Origin: Variovorax sp. PMC12
GTDB taxonomy: Bacteria > Pseudomonadota > Gammaproteobacteria > Burkholderiales > Burkholderiaceae_C
Direction of reading: 5' to 3'
DNA length: 64,000 nucleotides
Assembly (NCBI RefSeq): GCF_003019815.1
Contig: NZ_CP027773.1
Span: forward strand, 3,421,001-3,485,000
Shown: positions 23,999-31,156 of the stretch, piece after piece
How the letters are laid out: every line of letters starts with the position of its first letter
Numbering within the stretch: position 1 is the first letter of the stretch
Notes under the pieces: model-generated
Database searches by the model: none
What the model saw: the letters and a program-made list of their open reading frames with translations, nothing else
What the model was told of the DNA's origin: nothing
Position numbers and translations under genes: made by a program

Positions 23999-25066
23999 TC
24001 AGCCTCCCATCGGTCCCGCGCAGCGCACCAGCACCGCACCGCGCTCGCCCGACTCGGAACTGCCCCAGACCATCGACACCGGCCCCTTGGCGTAGCGCTT
24101 GCGATTGGCGATGACAGCCAGCGCCATGTGCAGCGGCGGCCCCGCCGCACCCACGTCGCCCCAGCAGTCGGCTGGCGCGATGAAATCCGATGCCGAGCGG
24201 AAGTGTTCTCCGTGGCGCAGCGTGGCAAAGCCGAACTCGTCGGCCCGGTAGGGCTCTCCGTTGAGATCGCAGACCACGTTGTCGACTTGCTCGCCGGGCG
24301 CAAGGGCCCGCAGCGCGGCGCGGAAGGCCTGGGTCAAGCCCTCGCCGATGCACACCGTGTCCGTCTTGATGAGCCTGGACTCCATGCCGATGCCAACCGA
24401 CACCAGTTCACCCAGTGGTGCGATGCCGCACAGCTGCGCCAGGCGAGGCGTTCCGAACAACACCGCGCCAGCTGCCTCGCCGGGGATGAAGCCCCAGGCA
24501 TTGTTGAGCGGGCCGCCGCCGTGGAGTTGATCGCAGGCTTCGACCCATTCGAGCGTCTCGGGTGCGAGGTACGAGTCGGTGCCCGCCACCACACATGCAT
24601 CGAAGGCATCACGCGCGCAACCGGCCTCGGCGGCCGCCACGGCCATGTGGCCTGCTGCATGGCCGACCTCGAAGCGGGCGATACGGGCGAATCGATCCCC
24701 CATGCGCTCCCGTATTGCCTGCAATACATCATCGGCCAAGCCATCAGGCTGCCCGGGGCGCGGTGGCGGCAGCGCCAGTGCAAGGCCGATGCGCGGCGAC
24801 ACGTTTCCGCCAAGCTGCGTCAACGGCGCCAACGCCTCCTCGATGGCCGGCAGCAGCAGTGCGCCCAGCCGCGCGGCACCGCCGAGGCCCACGTCGAGCC
24901 ATGGCGCTCGCGAGATACGCATCGCCTCGCCGGCCGTGTCGACCATGTACGGGTGCTCGGAGAAGCCACACACGCCAGCGCGCGCCGCGGCGGCACTGGC
25001 CCACACATTGCGCCCTATCGGCGTGCTGGCGCCGAGCCCGAGGATCTGCAATGCGTTGACCGCCAT
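23999..25066 (-). CDS. Beta-ketoacyl synthase-like protein lacking catalytic residues
   Basis: 355 residues with a thiolase/ketosynthase fold: ILGLGASTPIGRNVWASAAAARAG at the N-terminus and VVAGTDSYLAPETLEWVEACDQL plus GFIPGEAAGAVLF in the middle. The nucleophile elbow, normally TACSSS, reads VGHAAGHMAVAAA, with no cysteine. The usual HGTGT and NxGH histidine motifs are replaced by CDLNGEP and WGDVGAAGPPLHM, so condensation activity is unlikely. Such ketosynthase-like genes occur beside DUF2169/DUF4150 genes in T6SS islands. A structural or chaperone role is inferred. The ATG follows the DUF2169 stop by two bases and its stop is three bases before the effector ATG. Confidence 0.72.
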   Translation of the reverse strand: MAVNALQILGLGASTPIGRNVWASAAAARAGVCGFSEHPYMVDTAGEAMRISRAPWLDVGLGGAARLGALLLPAIEEALAPLTQLGGNVSPRIGLALALPPPRPGQPDGLADDVLQAIRERMGDRFARIARFEVGHAAGHMAVAAAEAGCARDAFDACVVAGTDSYLAPETLEWVEACDQLHGGGPLNNAWGFIPGEAAGAVLFGTPRLAQLCGIAPLGELVSVGIGMESRLIKTDTVCIGEGLTQAFRAALRALAPGEQVDNVVCDLNGEPYRADEFGFATLRHGEHFRSASDFIAPADCWGDVGAAGPPLHMALAVIANRKRYAKGPVSMVWGSSESGERGAVLVRCAGPMGG

Positions 25067-25068
25067 GC

Positions 25069-26121
25069 TCAGGCCTCCATCGCCTGCTCCAGCGCGCTCT
25101 CGCCCAGGCGCAACAGCCTTTTCTCGACGATGCGCGTCTTCAGCAGCTTGTGAACCTTGGGATGGCAAGGCAAAGCGCTATGCCAGACCAGCGAAACACG
25201 CATCACCGCCGGCTCGAGGATCACCGTGTGCAACTGCGGTCGCTCATGCAGTACCTGCGTGCCGTCGGAGAAGAAGGTTTCGAAGCCCAGCAGCACGCGC
25301 GGCAGCGTGAAGCGGATATCGGACTGCTGCGCCAGATGCACCATCAACACCGGCTCTCCACCCACCAGAAACTGCGGCGCCTGCTGATCCCCCGGCGCGC
25401 ACTGATAGTGCCGATCATCGAAATCCACCGGCAGCAACGGCATCCGGTCCCGCTGCCAAGTCTCGTCATACGTCCCCGCAAACCCCGCGCGCGGCTGCCA
25501 GTGATTGCACAGCGGTCCGAACCCCGCAGGCTCGGGCCTGTCGCTCCACGCCCGCACGCATTGATCCGGATACTCGATGTTCGGCAGCCGCACGCCTTCC
25601 GCATGCGCCGCTTCCAGTACAAAGCCGGTGCCCACCGGGTTGCGCACGTCGAACTGCGGCAACGGCGCGTCGCGCGTCCACGGGTCGATGCCGCCGTATG
25701 CGCGCTCCCACACCAGCGGCATGGTGCTGAAAGGCTCGGGCTCCGATGGCGCGCCGCCCAGCCACACGCGGTCGCCGGTCACGCGCAGGCGCTTGGCGAT
25801 CGGGCCGACGCGCAGGCCCACGTCGAGCTGCGTCACGGGCACGCCGCCGGGCGCATGCGCGTTGCCGATCAGCAGCACGTCGGTCGTCTGCTTGGTGCGC
25901 ACCAGGTCCATCTCGTAGAGCAGGCTGGGCCGGGGCGCGGCCTCGTCGACGAAGACGGGCGCCTGCGCGACGGGCGGTTGTCCGGCGGCGACGCTCGTCT
26001 GGCCATCGGGCGAGACATCGAAGCTGCACTTCACCGCCACGAGCCAGATCTCCGCGCCGTCGCGGTCGCGCACCCAGGTGCGTTCGGCGGCATAGGGTGT
26101 GCGGTTGTCGAGCTGCCACAT
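25069..26121 (-). CDS. DUF2169 T6SS effector adaptor
   Basis: 350 residues beginning MWQLDNRTPYAAERTWVRDRDG. DUF2169 hallmarks are DVLLIGNAHAPGG, RLRVTGDRVW, MPLVWERAYGG, RNPVGTGF and LPNIEYPDQCV. DUF2169 proteins act as chaperone-adaptors that load PAAR-type effectors on the spike; P. aeruginosa TecT is, as I recall, of this kind. It is placed between the VgrG/DUF6484 pair and the ketosynthase-like plus nuclease effector genes, consistent with serving that effector. A second DUF2169 domain in this locus is fused to pentapeptide repeats (31153-33750). Confidence 0.88.
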   Translation of the reverse strand: MWQLDNRTPYAAERTWVRDRDGAEIWLVAVKCSFDVSPDGQTSVAAGQPPVAQAPVFVDEAAPRPSLLYEMDLVRTKQTTDVLLIGNAHAPGGVPVTQLDVGLRVGPIAKRLRVTGDRVWLGGAPSEPEPFSTMPLVWERAYGGIDPWTRDAPLPQFDVRNPVGTGFVLEAAHAEGVRLPNIEYPDQCVRAWSDRPEPAGFGPLCNHWQPRAGFAGTYDETWQRDRMPLLPVDFDDRHYQCAPGDQQAPQFLVGGEPVLMVHLAQQSDIRFTLPRVLLGFETFFSDGTQVLHERPQLHTVILEPAVMRVSLVWHSALPCHPKVHKLLKTRIVEKRLLRLGESALEQAMEA

Positions 26122-26138
26122 GGCGGGTGCCTCGTTCG

Positions 26139-26615
26139 TCAGTTGATGCCCACGTAGGCACCCTTGACGCGGTTGGCGCCGCGCGAGCGCGTGAGCACGT
26201 AGTTGCCGTTGATCAGCACTTTTCCCGCGCGCGTGAGCACGATGCTGGCGTCGCCGCAGCGCAGCTCGATGCGCTCGCGCCCCTGCAGCACGACGCGCTC
26301 GCCGTCCACGCGCGCGTCCAGCGCGGGCGGTGGCTCTTTGCGCGGCGGCTGCACACGCCCGACAATGACCGGGCGCCGCACCTCGCCCTGCTCGAAGGCC
26401 ACGACGATGGCCGCACCGGCATCGCCGGGCGCCAGGCCTACCGTGGAGAGCGCCTGCACCGGCGCCATGCCTTCGCCCAGCGTGACCAGGAAGCGCCCCT
26501 CGGCATCGAAGCCGGCGAAGGCGGCCACCGCCACGCCCTGGCCCGGCAGCTTCGACCAGGCCGCCACGCTGTGCAGCACGCTGCGCGCGCTCCGGAGATC
26601 GGTGTGGTCTTCCAC
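26139..26615 (-). CDS. DUF6484 small VgrG-associated protein
   Basis: 158 residues from a GTG start with GGAGG nine bases upstream, inside the end of vgrG. The middle stretch GDAGAAIVVAFEQGEVRRPVIVGRVQPP resembles the DUF6484 domain, which itself looks like the gp5/VgrG oligonucleotide-binding fold. The C-terminal half (IELRCGDASIVLTRAGKVLINGNYVLTRSRGANRVKGAYV) is like the beta-helical tail of VgrG. It probably interacts with the spike and helps attach an effector. It lies directly between vgrG and the DUF2169 adaptor gene. Confidence 0.72.
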   Translation of the reverse strand: MEDHTDLRSARSVLHSVAAWSKLPGQGVAVAAFAGFDAEGRFLVTLGEGMAPVQALSTVGLAPGDAGAAIVVAFEQGEVRRPVIVGRVQPPRKEPPPALDARVDGERVVLQGRERIELRCGDASIVLTRAGKVLINGNYVLTRSRGANRVKGAYVGIN

Positions 26616-26618
26616 GGC

Positions 26619-28964
26619 TCAGTCCTCCCCCAGGTTGGAGCCCTTGATCTTGATCGAGCCGCCGGCCTTGAACGACGCGGTGCCGTCGGCCTTGATGGTG
26701 ATCTTGGCGCCCTTGATGGTGATGCCGCTGGCGTTCATGACGATCTTGCTGCCGCCCGCCTTGAGCATGATGGTGGGCGCCTCGACCATGCAGATCGCGC
26801 CCGCCTTGATCTTGATCGGCCCCTTCGATGTCTCGGCGATCACCGCCGCCGAGAGCTTGTGCGGGCCGCCGACCGTGATCGACTGCAGCGCGCCCACGTT
26901 GACCTTCTGCACGCCGCCCACGCTCACCATCTGCGCGCCGCCCACCGACACGGTCTGCACGCCGCCCACATTGATGGCCTCGCCCGCGCCCACGCTGTGC
27001 ATGCGGCCCGCCCCCACGGTGTGCGCCTCCGCCACCGAGATGGTGGTGGTCTGCATGCCGTTGACGGTGTGGCTGCGCCCGCCGGTCACGGTGACGGTCT
27101 CGCCGCCGTTCACGGTCTCGGTGCGATGCCCGGTGATGGTGATGGTCTCGGTGCCGCCCACGGTCTCGCCGCGGTTGGAGCCTATGGAGATGGTCTGGTT
27201 GACGCCCACGTGCTGCGTCTGGTTGTTGCCCACGCTCTCCGAATCGTCCACGTCGACGGTGTCGGTGCGGCTGTTGTGCACGGTGGTCGTCTGGTTGTGC
27301 TCCACCGTGGTGTTCATGTCGTACTGGCCGTGGATGGTCACCTTCTCCTTGCCGGCGGTGTCGTCCATCGACAGTTCGTTGTAGCCCTTGCCCTTGTGCG
27401 TGTTCGACTTGATGCCGCTCACCACGGCGCCGGCCGGCAGGCCGAAGGGCGCCATCGATTCGCCGTTGTAGAAGCGCCCGACGATGATGGGCTGGTCGGG
27501 GTCGCCGTCCAGGAAATCGACGATCACTTCCTGGCCGATGCGCGGAATGCTGACCGCGCCCCAGCTCTTGCCGGCCCAGGGATGCGACACGCGCACCCAG
27601 CATGAGCTGTTCTCGTCGTTCTTGCCGTAGCGGTCCCAGTGGAACTGCACCTTCACGCGGCCGTGCTCCTCGGTCCAGATCTGCTCGCCGCTGCGGCCCG
27701 TGACGATGGCGCTCTGCGGGCCGGGCATGGTCACGCGCGGCGTCAGGCGCGGCGGGCGCCAGGGCGTGTTCAGCGGAATCACCGTGAGCAGGAAGCTGCT
27801 GCTCGCGCGCTGGCCGGTGCTCAGCGCGGGCGTCTGCGCGATCAGGTCGCCCACCAGTTCGCCCAGCCCGGTGTTGACGGGGTCGTCGGCCAGCGCGTCG
27901 TGCAGCACCGCGTCGATCGAGCGCCGGCTCTCGGGGAAGTTGGCGCCTTCGTAGCCGGGGTGGCTCGCGACGAAGGTGCACGCCGCGATCAGGTAGTCGC
28001 CGTCGCGCTTGCCGTCGGGGTCGCCCTTGAAGGCGAAGCTGCGCCCGGCGGTCACGTCGGGCCAGCCGGTCAGCGCCCAGTGGCGCTGGCGCCGGCCGAT
28101 GAGTTCGTCGAGCCGCAGCTGCGCGAGGTTGTCGGTGTCGTCGCCCGACTGGTAGCCGCCCGGGAACTCGAACACTTCGAGGTCCGACAGCTCGTGCGTG
28201 TCGGGGTCGCCCTTGTCGGCGCGCAGCTGCTTGCTGATGACCTTGAAGTCCCGGTCGCGCGACGCGAACTTGCCCGATTCGAACTGGCGCGAGCTGATCC
28301 AGCGCGTGATCTCGTTGAAGCGCCCTTCCGATGCGCCGCGCTGCACGTGGTTCAGCGTGTCGGCGGCGGGCAGCTTCTCGTGCGCCAGCGTGCTGGTGTC
28401 CGAAAGGTACAGGGTGCCCGGCGCGTCGTGCGCGTCGAACCAGTAGTAGATGCCCTCTTCTTCCAGAAGGCGCGAAAGAAACTGGTAATCGCTCTCGCGG
28501 TATTGCACGCAGTACACGTGGGGCTCATGCGGGCCGACCACGCCGCCCGCCTTGAGCTTCTTGAGGCTGCCGACCGGGCTGTCGTCGAGCACCGCATCGA
28601 TCACGCCCAGCACCGGCTTGTTCTGCAGGATGCGCGCGTTGACGCGCTTGCTCAGCAGCCAGAACCACGAGCGCAGGCTGATGCGGTATTCGAGGAAACG
28701 CCCGCTCTGCGCCACGCGCGTGAAGCGCACCGCATGCCCCTGGCAGTGCCGCTTGTGGGTGCCGCCGTCGGCGTCGGCGAACTCGATCACGACGTCGAAG
28801 GAGCGGCCCAGCACGTCCGCGGCTTCGATGCTTTCGTTGTCTGTCAGCACGGTGAGTTCGTAGGCCGACGGGCGCGCCAGCACCTCGTGGCCCACGATGC
28901 GCCAGAACATGAGCTTGTCGACTACGGGCGAATCGCCCTGGATGCTGAACTTGTGATCGGCCAT
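26619..28964 (-). CDS. vgrG: VgrG (TssI) spike protein, copy 1
   Basis: 781 residues. Residues 1-480 are the gp27-like base (FWRIVGHEVLARPSAYELTVL, YLEYRISLRSWFWLLSKR, YFDAHDAPGTLYLSD-type segments), followed by the gp5-like domain (RVKVQFHWDRYGKNDENSSCWVRVSHPWAGKSWG, RIGQEVIVDFLDGDPDQPIIVGR). A long beta-prism tail of short TVGG/SVGG-type repeats follows (about 590-720). It ends in hydrophilic KIKG repeats with no added enzymatic domain, so it is a structural VgrG relying on adaptor-bound effectors. Very similar in its first half to the second VgrG at 33763, evidence of duplication. Confidence 0.95.
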   Translation of the reverse strand: MADHKFSIQGDSPVVDKLMFWRIVGHEVLARPSAYELTVLTDNESIEAADVLGRSFDVVIEFADADGGTHKRHCQGHAVRFTRVAQSGRFLEYRISLRSWFWLLSKRVNARILQNKPVLGVIDAVLDDSPVGSLKKLKAGGVVGPHEPHVYCVQYRESDYQFLSRLLEEEGIYYWFDAHDAPGTLYLSDTSTLAHEKLPAADTLNHVQRGASEGRFNEITRWISSRQFESGKFASRDRDFKVISKQLRADKGDPDTHELSDLEVFEFPGGYQSGDDTDNLAQLRLDELIGRRQRHWALTGWPDVTAGRSFAFKGDPDGKRDGDYLIAACTFVASHPGYEGANFPESRRSIDAVLHDALADDPVNTGLGELVGDLIAQTPALSTGQRASSSFLLTVIPLNTPWRPPRLTPRVTMPGPQSAIVTGRSGEQIWTEEHGRVKVQFHWDRYGKNDENSSCWVRVSHPWAGKSWGAVSIPRIGQEVIVDFLDGDPDQPIIVGRFYNGESMAPFGLPAGAVVSGIKSNTHKGKGYNELSMDDTAGKEKVTIHGQYDMNTTVEHNQTTTVHNSRTDTVDVDDSESVGNNQTQHVGVNQTISIGSNRGETVGGTETITITGHRTETVNGGETVTVTGGRSHTVNGMQTTTISVAEAHTVGAGRMHSVGAGEAINVGGVQTVSVGGAQMVSVGGVQKVNVGALQSITVGGPHKLSAAVIAETSKGPIKIKAGAICMVEAPTIMLKAGGSKIVMNASGITIKGAKITIKADGTASFKAGGSIKIKGSNLGED

Positions 28965-29034
28965 GCCTTGCGCCCCTTTTCTTTCGTTCCCCTCCCGAAT
29001 CGCACCGCCGGCCCGCCCATGCGGCGGCGCAGCC

Positions 29035-29430
29035 TTACGGCGCCAGCAGCAGCACCAGCGGCTGGCTCGGCACCGTTCGCACGCCCGGGCAGTTGGTGCT
29101 GTTCTGCAGCGACGTGCTGGTGAGCCGCGACGCGGGCATGCCCATCCACAGCACCGTGAAGGCGCCGGTGAGATGGCGGCTCGGCCCCATCACCGTGCCC
29201 GAGGCCACGCCCAGCATCACGCCCGCGTTGTCGCCGTTGGTCATGGGAATGGTGGTGCCGAGGTTGTGCGCCGGCCCGCCCATGATGAGGATCGTGGGGC
29301 AGTTCGGAATCGCCATCGGCCCCATCGCGATGTTCGGATACGGCACCGGAATGGGCGACGGCGCGGCGGGCGTGATGCAGACATCGGGAAAGCCCATGTC
29401 GGTGCCCATCAGCTGGCAGTTGGCGAACAT
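29035..29430 (-). CDS. DUF4150 PAAR-like tip protein
   Basis: 131 residues made almost wholly of the PAAR-like domain: MGFPDVCITPAAPSPIPVPYPNIA, GPAHNLGTTIPMTNGDNAGVMLGV and GPSRHLTGAFTVLWMGMPASRLTSTSLQN. There is no C-terminal toxin, unlike the related protein at 23084. It would sharpen the VgrG spike and may carry a separately encoded cargo. The TTT-rich gap and AGAGAAAAG-like ribosome-binding site precede the ATG. It sits between DUF3540 and vgrG copy 1, in the usual accessory order. Confidence 0.9.
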   Translation of the reverse strand: MFANCQLMGTDMGFPDVCITPAAPSPIPVPYPNIAMGPMAIPNCPTILIMGGPAHNLGTTIPMTNGDNAGVMLGVASGTVMGPSRHLTGAFTVLWMGMPASRLTSTSLQNSTNCPGVRTVPSQPLVLLLAP

Positions 29431-29453
29431 TTCTTTTCTCTCCCCTTGCCGCT

Positions 29454-30068
29454 TCAACCGAAGTGGATCTGCGCGCCGCGCGCCTTGACGAGCTCGCGGC
29501 CGTTGACCAGCGTGTGCTCGCCTTCGAGCCGCAGCAGCTGCTTCGCCTCGCACTCCAGGTGCGTGGCCGCCACGCGGTCGATGCCGTCGGTGGTGCGCAG
29601 GTAGTGTTTGCTGAAGTGCTGCACGCGGTCCATCACCGACGACAGCACCGAGCCGACCAGCTTGATGCCGGTGCCCACCACGGTGAGCTGGCGGCCGACG
29701 ACGTCCGCGGTGTCGGTGGCCAGGCGGGTGCGCCGGGTGGCCACGTCGAGCTCTTCGGCCGCGAGTTCGAGCCGGCCGCCTTCCACGGCGATGCGCATGT
29801 CGTTGCCTTCGCAGCTGACGACGTTGGCGGTGCCTTCCTCGCGCTGCAGCACGGCCATGACCCAGACTTCGTCGGGGGCGATGCGCAGGCAGGCGACGCT
29901 GTCGCCGGCGGCGGGTTCGAGCAGGCAGCTCGCCGCGCGCCGCGTGCGAAGCCGCAGGCCGCCGCTGTCGACGACGAGCGCGCCGACCTCGTCGCGGCCG
30001 AGCACGCCGACGCACCACTGGCCGGTGATGGCCTGGGCGGACGCCGGTTTCAGGCTGCTTGTCTTCAT
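29454..30068 (-). CDS. DUF3540 T6SS accessory protein
   Basis: 204 residues from an ATG with a strong GGAGGAAC ribosome-binding site. The pattern GALVVDSGGLRLRTRRAASCLLEPAAGDSVACLRIAPDEVWVMAVLQRE, followed by beta-strand repeats and SSVMDRVQHFSKHYLRTTDGIDRV, matches DUF3540. Its N-terminal half resembles an oligonucleotide-binding fold and its C-terminal half a beta-prism, so it may be a VgrG-like adaptor. The family is routinely linked with DUF2169, DUF4150 and pentapeptide genes in T6SS islands, as here. Function is inferred from linkage. Confidence 0.85.
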   Translation of the reverse strand: MKTSSLKPASAQAITGQWCVGVLGRDEVGALVVDSGGLRLRTRRAASCLLEPAAGDSVACLRIAPDEVWVMAVLQREEGTANVVSCEGNDMRIAVEGGRLELAAEELDVATRRTRLATDTADVVGRQLTVVGTGIKLVGSVLSSVMDRVQHFSKHYLRTTDGIDRVAATHLECEAKQLLRLEGEHTLVNGRELVKARGAQIHFG

Positions 30069-30103
30069 GGTGTGTTCCTCCGTTGCTTGGCTTCGATGTG
30101 GGG

Positions 30104-31156
30104 TCATGCGACCAGCGGCTGCCAGCGCTCGGACTTCTCCAGCTCCGGATCGCTTTCCATGGCGCGTGCGCGGTCGGTCATCTGCGCGTCCTGCGTATTG
30201 GCGCCATGCAGCACGGTGCGCATCAGCGTGGCGCGGCGCAGGTCGGCGGTGCCGAGGTCGGCATGGCGGAAATCGGCATAGGTGAGTTCGGCGCCCGTGA
30301 AGTTGGCGCCGCGCAGCTTCGCGCCCGCGAAGTGCGTCTGGTACAGGTCGCAGCCCGAGAAGTCGGCCTGCGGCAGCGTGGCCCCGGTGAACAGCGCCTG
30401 CCTTAGCTGCGCGCCGGAGAAGTCGCAACCGGTGCCGCTCGCCTCGCAGAAGATCGACGAGGGCGCCACCGCCTTCGCGAACTTCGCGCCGTCGAGCCGC
30501 GCGGCCTGGAAGTTGCACTGCCGCAGCACGATGCCGCTGAAGTCCGCGCCGCCCAGGTCGGCGGACGAGAACTGGCAGCCCTCCAGCGCCAGCCCCGCGA
30601 ACGACATGCCCTTCAGCGAGGTCTTGAAGAACACGTTGCGCAGCATGCGCGCGCCGGTCCATGTGAGGTGGGACAGGTCGCACTCGTTCACCGTGGTGTA
30701 GTGCCAGCTGGTGTCGTCCGCGCACACGTCCAGCAGCACCGACTGGCTGAGCACGGCCGAGTCGAGCTGCGCGCCGCGCAGTACCGCATGGTCGAGCCGG
30801 CACTTCGCGACGGTGGCCATGGTGAGCACGCTGCCGGCCAGCTGCGCGTGCGTCAGGTCGCATTCGGTGAACACAGCGCCGTGCAGGTTGGCCTCGCGCA
30901 GGTCGACGTGGTCGAGCAGGCAGCGGTTGAACACGGCCTTGCGAAGGTTCGCGCCGGAGACGAGCGCGCCGCGCAGGTCGCACTGGTCGAACACGGTCTC
31001 GCGCAGGTCTGCCGCGCGCAGGTCGGCTTCGGCAAGGTTGACCCTGGAGAACACGCCGCCGCCCAGCGGCAGTTTCGCGAACTGGCCCTTGCGCAGGTCG
31101 AGGCCTTCCAGCGTCTCTCCGACGCCGACGGCAATGGCGAGCAATAGGGGTGTCAT
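30104..31156 (-). CDS. Pentapeptide-repeat protein
   Basis: 350 residues built almost entirely of A(D/N)LXX pentapeptide repeats, from VNLAEADLRAADLRETVFDQCDL to ADFRHADLGTADLRRATLMRTVL, predicted to form a right-handed quadrilateral beta helix. The middle (about 140-200) breaks regularity (WHYTTVNECDLSHLTWTGARML) but resumes. No membrane segment or signal is seen. Its ATG overlaps the stop of the upstream DUF2169-pentapeptide gene (ATGA). The pair probably forms one rigid effector-loading scaffold. The protein ends with a charged tail (MESDPELEKSERWQPLVA). Confidence 0.88.
   Translation of the reverse strand: MTPLLLAIAVGVGETLEGLDLRKGQFAKLPLGGGVFSRVNLAEADLRAADLRETVFDQCDLRGALVSGANLRKAVFNRCLLDHVDLREANLHGAVFTECDLTHAQLAGSVLTMATVAKCRLDHAVLRGAQLDSAVLSQSVLLDVCADDTSWHYTTVNECDLSHLTWTGARMLRNVFFKTSLKGMSFAGLALEGCQFSSADLGGADFSGIVLRQCNFQAARLDGAKFAKAVAPSSIFCEASGTGCDFSGAQLRQALFTGATLPQADFSGCDLYQTHFAGAKLRGANFTGAELTYADFRHADLGTADLRRATLMRTVLHGANTQDAQMTDRARAMESDPELEKSERWQPLVA

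Noticed and set aside
26122..27981. N-terminal extension of the DUF2169 gene up to 27981
   Set aside because: The extra 620 residues are an out-of-frame reading of vgrG copy 1 and the DUF6484 gene; the conserved DUF2169 start MWQLDNRTPY is at 26121.
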